Below are positions 36,478 through 46,749 of a stretch of 64,000 nt of DNA, piece by piece. Position numbers and translations under genes: made by a program. Location of the stretch: contig CAMZMU010000041.1 of the NCBI GenBank assembly GCA_947311845.1, positions 117,330,796 through 117,394,795 of the forward strand, read 5' to 3'. The stretch is from Poa pratensis (lineage: Eukaryota; Streptophyta; Magnoliopsida; Poales; Poaceae). Positions within the stretch are counted from its first letter, which is position 1, and the number at the start of each line of letters is the position of its first letter. Below the pieces are notes generated by a model. It did not search any database and was not told the DNA's origin. It was given only the letters and a program-made list of their open reading frames with translations.

Positions 36478-36787
36478 TTTTTTTTTTTTTTGAGAACACA
36501 GTACAACACAGACGCTCACAAATACGCACGTACACTCACCCCTATGAACGCACACACGCACACCCTACCCCTATGAGCACCTCCGAAGCACTGAGCCGGC
36601 AAATCTTGAGGTTGACGAAGTCACCACAGGCGCCTCGCTGTTGACGGGCACGCCACCTACCACTGAAAGAATAGCGCCGGATAAACCTGGAATAAATCCA
36701 GGTAAATGCAAACGCCCATGCCAAGTCTAGGACTTGAACCTGGGTGGGCTGGTTCCACCACAGGGAACCCAACCATCAGAACCTGGC
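36478..36787 (-). mobile_element. SINE in the 5' LTR, with 29-bp target duplication
   Basis: About 310 bp in minus orientation. The poly(A) tail appears as T14 at 36478-36491. Near the opposite end, GGTTCAAGTCCTAG (minus strand of 36727-36740) matches a tRNA-type box B, suggesting a tRNA-derived SINE. It is flanked by a perfect 29-bp duplication (36449-36477 and 36788-36816, beginning AGAGCTGCGTCTCTG). The 3' LTR has the empty site at about 41908-41936, which confirms the borders. I did not find a clear box A. Confidence 0.85.
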
Positions 36788-36906
36788 AGAGCTGCGTCTC
36801 TGATTTTCCTTTCTGCTATCTTCCTTTACCAAACATTCATCTGTAATCGCTGGATCTGAGAGAATTGAGACAATTGAGAATGAATCCTATCGAGTACCTA
36901 ACATCG

Positions 36907-36919
36907 TGGTATCAGAGCC
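36907..36919 (+). other. Primer binding site, initiator tRNA-Met
   Basis: TGGTATCAGAGCC, three bases after the LTR end at 36903; complementary to the 3' end of initiator methionine tRNA. Confidence 0.93.
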
Positions 36920-37000
36920 TCCAATTCCCTCAAAAAAATCCCCACCACAATTCCAGAAACCCGTCGCTACGCTGCGGATCGACGCCACCTACTGAGCACC

Positions 37001-38240
37001 ATGGATCCAACTCTCAAGGAGTACCTGGATGCCATCCGCAAGGACGCCGCGGAGCTCAAGGCCTCCGTCGACTCCAACGGCAATGCGGTGATGGCAAAAC
37101 AGGAAGCCATGGCACATCGGATCGAGGAGCAGTCCGCCCAACTGACAGATTTGTGCGGATGGAAGCCTGATCTCGAGGCCCGTTTCGCCAAACTTCAGGC
37201 GACGGTTGCCGAGATCCAGCGAGCGCAACCCCCGCCCGCGTCAAGTGGTGGATCGGTGGCGGCCCATCTCGCCACCATGCCTCCAGCAACAACATCGGAG
37301 GCGATCCACGGGCAAGGCCTCGGCGTCAACAACTTCTCCGGGGGTAACCCGGCGGCGACCTTCGTGTCGCCGTCGGCACCTCCGGTCACGGGTATGGTTT
37401 CCCTGCAACATCCTATGGTTTCTACTTCGGATTCACAGCTCATGTCTAGTCAGATCATAGCGGGTCTCGGTTCTCATGCCCCCAATTTTCCTTTTCCTGC
37501 TTTCACTGGGGACAATCCCAATTTGTGGATTACCCTGGCAGAACAATACTTCAGCATGTTCGCTATACATGAGTCATTATGGGTATCCATGGCTATACTG
37601 CATTTTTCCGGCGCAGCAGGAATCTGGCTTCAGTCAGTTAGGAAAAAAATAGCTTCTCTATAATGGATCTCGTTCACGTCACTTTTGTGCACGCGTTTTG
37701 GACGTGATCGACACCAATTACTCATTAGACAGTTCTATTCCATCAAACAAACTTCTACAGTGGCTGATTATATAGAGCGTTTTGATATTCTTATCAATCA
37801 TTTAGTGTCTTATTCGGATGCTACTCACCCATACTATTTTCTTACTCGTTTTGTCGAGGGACTGAGGGCGGACATTCATTCAGTGGTCATGGTTCAGAGA
37901 CCAACTGATCTCGACACGGCGTGTTCTTTGGCTCTGCTTCAAGAGGAAGTAACAGAAGGCGAAGGTGTCTCACCTCCTCGCAGAAGTGAGCATCGCTTCC
38001 TCAAGTTCCCTGCTAGACAAACACAGTCCCAACAGTGGTCAGTTCCACCAACTCCTGCAAGCCGTGCTGCTGACAGTCGTGGTTTGGACAGTGCAAGGCG
38101 CAGTGGTGATGATAAACTCAATGCACTCAGGGACTATAGAAGAGCCAAGGGGCTCTGTTTCACTTGTGGAGAAAGATGGGGTAAAGAACATGTGTGTCCT
38201 CAGACAGTGCAACTGCATATTGTGGAAGAGCTTTTAGCTC
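37001..38240 (+). pseudogene. Gag of Reina-type element
   Basis: Starts MDPTLKEYLDAIRKDAAELK at 37001, the only good ATG after the PBS. It has a helical N-terminus, a Ser/Pro/Ala-rich linker, then the gag core (NFPFPAFTGDNPNLWITLAE, DYIERFDILINHLV, YFLTRFVEGLRADI). The single zinc knuckle CFTCGERWGKEHVC is at about 38155-38196, followed by VQLHIVEELLALF. A TAA at 37661-37663 breaks the frame in the middle; the frame is otherwise continuous into pol. Gag packages the RNA. Confidence 0.88.
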
Positions 38241-40213
38241 TGTTCTCTCAGGAAGAAGTTACTGGAAGTGAAAGCCCAGGAACAAGTTCTGAAGAAGTGG
38301 AAGAAACAGCCTGTTCGATATCTTTGCATGCTATGACAGGTTCCTCTGTGGCCAATTCAGGAGTGATACAATTGAATGCTTTCATCGCCAAGCATGAAGT
38401 TCTTATCCTGATTGATTCAGGGAGTTCAGTGTCATTCATCAACACCCAACTTGCAGCACAATTGCCAGGCAGTACACCTCTGGATAAACCTTGCAGGGTC
38501 AATGTCGCTGACGGGTCTCAACACAGATGCAGTACTTATATTCCTCAATGCCAATGGTCAGCTCAAGGCCATCAATTTCAGACAGATCTGAAGGTCCTCC
38601 CACTGGGTGCTTTCGATGTGATTCTTGGTATGGACTGGCTGGAGACTCACAATCCACACATTGATTGGGTGGACAAATATCTTACCATAAAAACTGCTGA
38701 GGGGCAGATCAAATTGCAGGGGCACACGAATGACCCAATCCAGTGTGCCGCTATTTCATCAAATGAATTAGCAACTGTTTGTCGTCAAGGGTCAGTGGCC
38801 CATCTAGTGCATGTATACGCTTTGGGAGAGACGGTGTGCACTGAAGAAATTACACCTGACGAAGTTCAGTCATTACTGTCAAACTTTGAGGATATTTTTG
38901 CTGAACCAACAACTTTACCTCCTCGCCGAGCCTGTGATCATACTATACCTCTGATGCAAGGATCCCAACCGGTTAACATTCGTGCTTACAGGCACAAACC
39001 AGAGCTAAAGTCTGAAATCGAACGACAGGTTGCTGAACTCTTAGCTTCAGGAGTGATTCAGCGCAGCACAAGCAATTTTTCCTCTCCAGCCATACTTGTC
39101 AAGAAAAAAGATGGAACATGGCGGCTTTGCGTGGATTATCGTGCACTCAACTCCATGACAGTCATCAGCAAGTATCCAGTCCCAGTGATCGACGAATTAC
39201 TTGATGAGCTCACAGGCGCATGCTGGTTTTCCAAGCTTGATCTACGTGCAGGCTATCACCAGATCAGGCTGGCACCGGGAGAAGAGTACAAAACGGCGTT
39301 CCAGACCCATGCAGGACACTGGGAGTACACGGTCATGCCGTTCGGCCTAGCTGGGGCGCCAGCAACATTCCTTGGTGCGATGAATGCAACACTCCAACCT
39401 CTTCTGCGCAAGTGCGTAGTGGTATTTTTTGATGACATTCTTGTATACAGTCGCAGCCTCCGGAACATATGGTACATCTGGAACAAGTCCTCAAACTCCT
39501 CCGCAGGACAAATGGCAGATCAAACGTTCCAAGTGTTCATTTGGCCAGCAAAAAATTGCATATCTAGGCCACGTGATCGACAGAAATGGGGTAGCTTCAG
39601 ACCCAGCCAAGATTAGCAAAGTGGCGAAGTGGCCAACACCTCAGACAGTCAAAGATGTGCAGAGTTTTTTGGGCTTTGCGGGGTATTACCGCAAATTCGT
39701 GGAGCATTTTGGGATAATTGCCAGGCCACTGTTTAACCTGCTCAAGAAGATGGCGCCATTCGTGTGGACATGTGAGACTGAAACTGCTTTTCAGTTACTC
39801 AAACAAAAGTTGATTGAAGCACCAGTTCTGAAGCTTCCAGATTTCAGCAAAACATTTGTAGTGGACACGGATGCATGCGACACTGGAGTGGGAGCAGTAC
39901 TCCAACAGGACGGCCACCCCATTGCATACATGAGCAAACCATTGGGGCCAAGAAATAGGGGACTATCCACATACGAAAAGGAGTGTCTCGCTATACTAAT
40001 GGCAATAGAACAATGGCGCCCCTATTTGCAACACAAGGAGTTCATCATCAGAACGGACCAAAAAAGCCTAGTGCACCTTGAAGAGCAGAGACTCACAACT
40101 GTCTGGCAACAAAAAGCATTCACCAAAACTCCTGGGTTTGCAATACAAGATTTGCTACAGGAAAGGGTTGGAGAACAGGGCAGCAGACGCTTTATCCAGG
40201 CGACGGCACCCTG
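38241..40213 (+). pseudogene. Protease, reverse transcriptase and RNase H, Reina type
   Basis: Protease motif LILIDSGSSVSFIN near 38400-38440. Reverse transcriptase blocks are LCVDYRALNSMTVISKYPVP, SKLDLRAGYHQIRL, YTVMPFGLAGAPATF and the active site VVFFDDILVYSRS at about 39418-39456. Two 1-nt shifts at about 39460 and 39510 break the thumb region. In the new frame follow [25 protein letters not shown] and RNase H (FVVDTDACDTGVGAVLQQDG, FIIRTDQKSLVHLEEQRL). A further shift near 40120 leads to LENRAADALSRR. These activities copy element RNA to DNA; this copy cannot make an intact enzyme. Confidence 0.9.
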
Positions 40214-41811
40214 AGGACATCACTCTGAACACAGTGACTGAATGTCAGCCAGTCTGGCTTGAGGAAGTCAGAGCCAGCTACTTGACTAATGAACAGGCTA
40301 AAAAGTGGATCCAGCGTCTCCAGCAAGCACCTGACCCTAAAGGCAGATTTTCGTGGCACGACAATCTGTTATATTTCAGGAAACGCATCTGGCTTGGAGG
40401 CTCTACAGAACTGCAACAGAAAATACTGTCGGCTTTCCACTCAAGCAAAATAGGGGGTCACTCTAGATTCCCTGCAAATTCGAAAGTTGTTTGCCTGGCC
40501 CAAAATGAAAGCTCAAACGAAAGAATTTGTCCAAACATGCATGACATGCCAACAAGCCAAACCTGAGCGTATCAAATACCCAGGTTTGCTGGAGCCCTTG
40601 TCAACCCCAGCTGCAGCTTGGCAAATGGTGACAATGGATTTCGTGGAGGGTCTCCCAACTTCAGGAAATGCCAACTGCATCATGGTAGTGGTCGATAAAT
40701 TCACATGTTATGCTCACTTTATCCCATTGCATCACCCCTTCACAGCAGCTAAAGTGGCGACAGCTTATCTGGACAATGTGTTTAAACTACATAGTCTACC
40801 TCAAGTCATGGTGTCGGACAGGGATCCTGTATTCACCAGCAAGTTCTGGAAGGAACTTTTCGAGCAACTAGGCAGTGAACTAAGGATGAGTTCAGCCTAC
40901 CACCCACAGACTGATGGTCAGTCGGAGAGGGTGAACCAATGCCTGGAAATTTACCTACGCTGTTTCACTCATGCCTGCCCCAAAAAATGGAGTCAGTTCA
41001 TCTCGTTGCCAGAGTTCTGGTATAATACCAGCTACCATTCAGCCATTAAAATGTCACCGTTTGTTGCTCTCTATGGACATGAACCTCGCCACTGGGGTAT
41101 TGAAGCAAGCCACACATGCACGGCTCCTTTGCTAGAAGATTGGTTAGAGGAGAGAAAGCAAATGCAACAGTTACTACAACACAACCTCAACCACGCCAGG
41201 CAGTACATGAAGATCCAGGCTGATAAAAACGCACTGAGAGAACTTTCCAGTTGGGTGAAGAGGTTTTTATCAAACTGCAGCCTTACATCCAGAATTCAGT
41301 TATGCGCAGAACCAATGCAAAGCTCGCATTTCGCTATTTTGGCCCTTTCACCATCTCCAAGTGCATCAATGCAGTGGCCTATCATGTCGATCTCCCAGCT
41401 GAGTCAAGAATACATCCGGTGTTCCACGTATCACAACTCCGCAAAGTGCTCAAACCAGGTACCAAAGCATCTACTACTCTTCCTGTCATTACTGACGCCA
41501 TTCCTGTACCTGTCAAGCTCCTCGATCGTCGCTGGCGCCAGACTCCTTCAGGACGACGTGAACAGGTGCAAGTCCAGTGGTCTCCTGGCGCAGATGAAGA
41601 GCTGACCTGGGAAGACGAGACGGAACTACAACACCAATTCCCGGATGCATTGGCTTGGGGACAAGCCAATTCGCAAGGAGGAGGGGATGTCAGCGTACCT
41701 GACGAAGGAGGACACGACAGCCACGACATGGGCCTCAACCGTGCTCCAGCTCGCCCCAAGCGTCTCGTACAGCCCAACCGCAGGCACATTGGGCCCGAGT
41801 GGACAACGTGA
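40214..41811 (+). pseudogene. Integrase and chromodomain, Reina type, ending inside the 3' LTR
   Basis: Zinc-finger region split by a frameshift near 40470 (TCMTCQQAKPERIKYPGLLE). DDE core: first Asp in TMDFVEGLPTSGN, second in VMVSDRDPVFTSKFW, Glu in TDGQSERVNQCLE. A shift near 41232 is followed by FQLGEEVFIKLQPYIQ and HPVFHVSQLRKVLKPG. A chromodomain-like block follows (LLDRRWRQTPSGRREQVQVQ, then WSPGADEELTWEDETEL). The frame then passes the polypurine tract and the LTR border at 41688 and stops at 41809-41811, so about 41 codons lie within the 3' LTR. Confidence 0.88.
41675..41687 (+). other. Polypurine tract of Reina-type element
   Basis: AAGGAGGAGGGGA directly before the 3' LTR start TGTCAGCG. 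It also encodes part of the polyprotein C-terminus. Confidence 0.85.
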
Positions 41812-42017
41812 AGACCACGCCGTCCAAGCAGACAGCATATAAGGAAGCTTCTCCCATAGAAACAGTTATCCTTGTGGATCACGGCTAATGACGGCTATGG
41901 CAGAGCTGCGTCTCTGATTTTCCTTTCTGCTATCTTCCTTTACCAAACATTCATCTGTAATCGCTGGATCTGAGAGAATTGAGACAATTGAGAGTGAATC
42001 CTATCGAGTACCTAACA
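41688..42017 (+). repeat. 3' LTR of Reina-type element
   Basis: 330 bp, TGTCAGCG to ACCTAACA, followed by target duplication GAAAT. It differs from the 5' LTR (SINE removed) by only a few substitutions, for example CAGACAGC versus CAGACGGC, so the insertion is fairly recent relative to the Athila and Tekay elements here. Confidence 0.93.
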
Positions 42018-43195
42018 GAAATATAGTAATTTTTCACTTGCACTTCACAGAGCCAACGAAATGAACTACTGAGGTGGTTGTCCGTCAATAGTTTGTTCTC
42101 GTTTGCATTTGTACAGTGGGACGCATGAACAAAACTAGCTGCTTTTCCAGCTTGCTCCCCAGGAAAACTTTCCTCTCGATGCAACACCATTACACTTGTA
42201 AGATCCACGAGCTCCTTCCTACATTTCCTGTATCATTTACAGTAACTCTGAATACCTGCAACTCCCATAACACTATATGGTCAGTAAGACTTGTACAAAT
42301 TTACAGCTTCCAGTCAGTGTTATGAACAAATTCAGTGAAACAGCTATTCTGCACAATTAAATACTTCAAAATGGGCAAGCAAAAGAGAGACAGATAACAT
42401 GGTGCTTCTGAATATTGCTTAAGGAAGACAAGATTGCCAAGAGCCCAAGATGGCAACATCTCACTATTTCAGAGTTGAAATGACAGATTTAATCAGCTGG
42501 GCAAGCAAAAATTCAGTAACATAACATGGTAGTGCTCAATATTTCTTCATAGACAAGTTTGCCAAGATGGCGATATCTCACTATTTCAGAGATGATATAC
42601 CAAAGAAAAGCTTTAATTATTTGTTTTATGGTGTTTGACAAATTATTTGCTTCCTCAACCTGTACTTGACCAGAACAAAACGCAGAAGGCAAAATGTAGC
42701 TGAAAATCATATGCACCAAGATTCTGATCATTTTTCAAACTATACATATAAGTGCTCAGTGCTCATTTGCAAGAGAATCTTTCATCTCTACCAAGTGACA
42801 AAATGGTGAACGGGCGTTTGGTTGAGTGAAGAAAACTATATCATGTGTACTCAATGGAGAGGTTCCAAGTGAAGTGAACTTGATTAACCATGGAGGTAGG
42901 CATCTCCTGTTCAGGATTGAGATAGGCATTCCCGGTTCCAGTACAAAATTGCTCAATACGGAGTAGTTCGGTAAAATTGGCAGTAATCTACACAGTAAAA
43001 GGTAGTGCATATCAACATGAACCATGCTGTATGACTGAATCTTGTCATGGATTTGGTAATGTGCAATGGCCTTGTATTATTTCAACTGACATCATTTGCA
43101 CCAGCACATGATGACAACAGCTAACTATTTTCACTAAGCAATCATATTTGTCACTGTCTGGTTCCAAGACATACTGAGACATACCAGAAAAATCA
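42018..43195. other. 3' flank of kinase-like gene with imperfect tandem duplication
   Basis: No supported gene. Two related stretches begin GGGCAAGCAAAA at 42373 and 42499. Both contain ATAACATGGT and, about 60-70 bp on, GATGGC(A/G)A(C/T)ATCTCACTAT. This is an old tandem duplication of roughly 100-127 bp. The rest is probably 3' UTR or flank of the gene on the minus strand. Confidence 0.6.
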
Positions 43196-43828
43196 TCAGA
43201 CTATCTCATTCTCATGTGTTAGTAGATGCTCTTGCGTCTTGTCCTTAGGCTCAACATGTACATGCAGCGGCCACTGTACATAATAACAAACAATCTATTA
43301 ACTGAATATACTACTCATGTAACAAAAATAATGAAAATATGTAGCGATGGTATGATTAAACATTACCTTGATGGTAGGAAGCTGAGGTATATTTATGTAT
43401 GTACACCACACATAGCCTATCCCAACAACCATTACTGCAAAGTGTAGAGCAAACAACACCAGGTATAGAGTGTCCTCTGGTAAGCATTTGCATAGGCTGT
43501 AATCAACGAAGGCTATTGTGCAAATGGCAGCACAAGCAGTGAATACAGAAGCCAAACTGGTGCAATGGTGCCCACGTCCAAACTGAGATAGCAACAAGCC
43601 TAGAAACCAGACAGTGACAAATATGACGAAGAACGATATCACAACAGACTTCTCAAAGCTTGAGCCACCTGCATCCTGAGTTATTTTAAGCAAACTAAGT
43701 CTTTGGTTAGACTCCTCTTTAGACTTCACTTCATAACGAGGGAAAAATATAAGCACTTGTGGCAGAGCAAAAAGAACACAGTCCACAAGCATTTTGTTGA
43801 ACATTTCCATCAATTTCTTCCCTTCCTC
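43196..43828 (-). CDS. C-terminal four-helix membrane module, unrecognised
   Basis: Two clean exons: 43367-43828 (462 nt, acceptor TTTAG before GAGGAAGGG, donor AAG/GTAATG) and 43196-43273 (acceptor TACAG, stop TGA). The spliced product, in phase, starts EEGKKLMEMFNKML and has four hydrophobic spans: around VLFALPQVLIFF, SVVISFFVIFVTVWFLGLLL, SVFTACAAICTIAFVDY and LVLFALHFAVMVVGIGYVW. It ends in a hydrophilic tail (HVHVEPKDKTQEHLL). A preceding exon ending at 43916 encodes EILEQLSKQSTLPQE and GIESVESLATE. I do not recognise the family. It could be the end of a separate membrane protein gene fused to, or overlapping, the kinase relic. Confidence 0.5.
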
Positions 43829-46712
43829 CTAAAGCACAATTAGATACAGAAGTTCTGTTAGCACTTTGTTAAGAAACAATACATGCAGATAAGCAACCAA
43901 TATTGCACAACAAACCTCTGTGGCCAAACTTTCTACTGATTCTATACCAAGAGACTCTTGCGGCAAAGTAGACTGCTTTGATAATTGTTCCAATATTTCT
44001 CTAGAATAGGAACCAGACGGTCCAAAGACTGAATCGTTGCTAGAGTGGTTTCACAATGACCACAACTCTGAACCTAAAAAAGAACAAGCTATTTTAGTTT
44101 TCCCCCAAAAAATAGTAGCATTATCATCAGAAATCAATCATGCTGGTGCCCAAGCTAAACCTAGATGTCAATGGAAATGAGCAGTACAATTTATTAGCAT
44201 ATCACATTGTGCTGATGACTACCGTAATACCTCAGGCACCATCGAATTATGTGTCTCAGTTTTAGCAGTCCTCGCCTTCTCTTGATCCTTGGAACGAGGT
44301 AGACCAAATTTTCCTAGCCCCACAAATGAGCAATAAAATGTTTCAAATTGTAATATTTGGTACTTCTAGATGTGCAGCCATGATTCCAACATCAGGAATT
44401 AGAAAGAAAACGTACTGTGAACCAACAAATATCCTTTAGTTTCATTGCTTGCAAAATATTGTTATGTACTAATGAAATTAAATGTTAATGTCCATACATG
44501 ATCTTTATCTTTTACCAGGTCGGCAGGATTGAAATTCCAGTGGACAGTGCCCTTATGACACAAGTAACCCATCCTTCTCCATCCATCTTGTGCTAACTTC
44601 ACAAGCGTTCGTAAGTCCAAGACAACATGTTCATTCCTTCAGACATGTATTCTGCACGAAAATTATACAAATATGAAATTACTATTGGAGGAAAACTGCT
44701 CTTACACATGTATATTTCTATGCAGCAATCAACAACACAATCTTCATTATAGGACAAACACTTTCCTGGATGCTAGAGAGGATTTGGTAATTTAGTAGTA
44801 GCTTTAAGTCATTTTTGGTCAATTTTACAAATCGATAGGAAAATGGTATAATCTTTTCTCCTGGAAGTTATTATTTATATAATAATATATATTTTCTTTT
44901 ACTATTATGTGGATGGTGTCAGCGTGACTCACCTGCTGTTGTGCAAAAATGACGTGGCTTTGTGCATGGGCCAAGCAGTCGAGCAATATTGGCATGGTAA
45001 GCATCCCTGAAAAGAAGTGGGAAGCTGAAGGCGAGATGCATATTTCATTTGCTGGTACTTGAAATAGACATGCAGGTCCAGGTAAACATGATCTTATTGG
45101 TGTTGTGTTCACCTCTATCTATTTTTGGGGGAGTAGTTACTCTAACCATAATAAAGCAGGACGATACAAACTTCAACAAAAGCATACAGCGATAATAACT
45201 TCAACAAGACCGTACAAGACTGAAATACCTTGAAGTGCAGATTTCTTTGGTAAATTTGCTCCACGCATTCTGATCTAAATAAGCAAGACTTAATTCCGAA
45301 GGCAATCTTTGCACCAGCGTGAGTCCCATGAAACTTCACATAAGAACAACAGAAATTGTACAAGAAAGCCCTACGAGACATGACAATTTGAGAATGAAGT
45401 TAAGAATTGTATGGAGACTCACAATACCCCACACGATCCAGAAGTGACTTGCTCTCCTATGTTCAGAAGTGTTGTGTTGATATCTGACTCACAATCATCT
45501 GTATGGAACGGCAATAATAGGTTGTACTTGAGGAACCAAAGCCAGACCATAAACCCTGCATCTGATAGGATCAAGTTACCATCATTACATAAGTTGATAA
45601 CGTTATAACCTCTGTATGATACCTTGTTTATCAAAAGCAATGCCACTAGCACCTTATGCAAGCCCTTCTCATCCTGATCAAATCATCACACATAAGAAGT
45701 GCAAAAGAGAATATGTTCAACAAAAGATAAGGAACACGATGATCGTATCAGAACTTTACCTCGATTGGCCAACAATCGACAATAAAATCATTAATGGAGC
45801 GATCTTCTTGAGAAAGCATGTGCGTCTATGATGTTCACTCCAATTTCAGAAAGCAAATCAGGCAACTGTCAGAAGAAATTATACAGTCAGGTGCTAGGCG
45901 GTTCCCAAGAAGCAAACATTGAAACAGTTGTCAATTAGCACTTGACCTCAGTAAGATGGCTTGGATTGTCAATAACGAAGGAAATTGTCTCATAGATCTG
46001 CGTATATAGCGTCCCCGACCTGTGAAACAATCATATCGTAAGGCGTAAGGCGCGCTTGGGAATCGGGCATGCTAAAATTTGACGAATCAAACGCTGAAAA
46101 AGCGAGCAGTCCATCACCTATTCGGAATTTGGGATGACGTTCCTAAGCCTCCAACGACTCACATAGTCACATGACACATCATTTCAAGCTTCTGCCGCGG
46201 TACATAAACCGAAGCTAGGAGCGGGCAGAGGGAGCAGCTCACCTCGCAGGAAGCCGGCCGAAGCGGGCCTCGAGCCTGGCGCGGAACTCCGGTGAGGACC
46301 CCGCCGCAGTTTCCTCCACGTGGCCCTCGGCGACGAGCTGCTCGAACGCCTCGGTGCCGACGTCGCGCAGCCTTCCCCCGGGGCCACCGCCTCCGCTTCC
46401 ACTGGACGAGGCGGGCGCACCAATCGCGGACCCGGTGGAGGCAGGCCGGCGCGAACTCTCGAGGACGACCTTGTCGACGCCGCCGCCCTCACCTGCACCA
46501 GCGCCAGGCCCACCCAGCGCAAGCGCGGCGGAGCGAGGCGGGGGCTTCCTCTCTCTGGCGCCGTCCTCGCCGTCACTCCCCGCCTCATTGCCGCCGATGC
46601 GAGCGCTGGACGGTGGCGTGTGCGGGCGCGATGGAAGTGGAAATTTGGAGGAGGGGATTGAAATAGCGCAGAGAGTAAAGGGAAATTCTATGTCTAAGCG
46701 CCGCACGAGCAA
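43196..46712 (-). pseudogene. Diverged ACT-domain (STY-type) kinase gene joined to a membrane module
   Basis: Multi-exon minus-strand gene relic. Exon 1 (ending 46243, donor GTGAGC) encodes AFEQLVAEGHVEE and FRARLEARFGRLPA, as at the N-terminus of plant STY8/17/46-like kinases. Exon 2 (45947-46019) and exon 3 (about 45763-45863) encode an ACT domain: YETISFVIDNPSHLTE, LPDLLSEIGVNIIDAHAFS, EDRSINDFIVDCWPIE. Kinase-like exons follow: GEQVTSGSCG (P-loop), GTHAGAKIAFGIKS, NIARLLGPCTKP (44933-45006), CHKGTVHWNFNPADL where HRDLKTANLL is expected, and KFGLPRSKDQEKARTAKTET (44231-44313) where DFG is expected. Frameshifts occur in exon 3, in the P-loop exon and near 44010. Canonical splice sites survive. 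Exons at 43367-43916 continue into a transmembrane part. It is catalytically dead and probably a pseudogene. The start codon is uncertain. Confidence 0.7.
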
Positions 46713-46749
46713 GCTACTGGTGCGGCAGCGCTTTGCGATTCGTGTTTAG

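Larger units (their letters stand above)
36235..36903 (+). repeat. 5' LTR of Reina-type element, with SINE inside
   Basis: Starts TGTCAGCGTACCTGACGAAG and ends CGAGTACCTAACA. Without the SINE and one target copy (339 bp together) it is 330 bp and nearly identical to the 3' LTR. Confidence 0.93.
36235..42017 (+). mobile_element. Ty3/Gypsy chromovirus, Reina type
   Basis: Complete 5783-bp element with TG...CA LTRs, initiator tRNA-Met PBS, polypurine tract and a perfect 5-bp target duplication GAAAT (36230-36234 and 42018-42022). Short LTRs of about 330 bp, the gag knuckle CFTCGERWGKEHVC and the C-terminal chromodomain indicate the Reina clade. The 5' LTR is enlarged to 669 bp by a SINE. The polyprotein carries one nonsense codon and about five frameshifts. 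Confidence 0.93.

Noticed and set aside
46292..46749. Plus-strand frames of 113-131 codons
   Set aside because: They are mirror frames of exon 1 of the minus-strand kinase-like gene, whose LEARFGRLPA block and splice donor support the minus strand.
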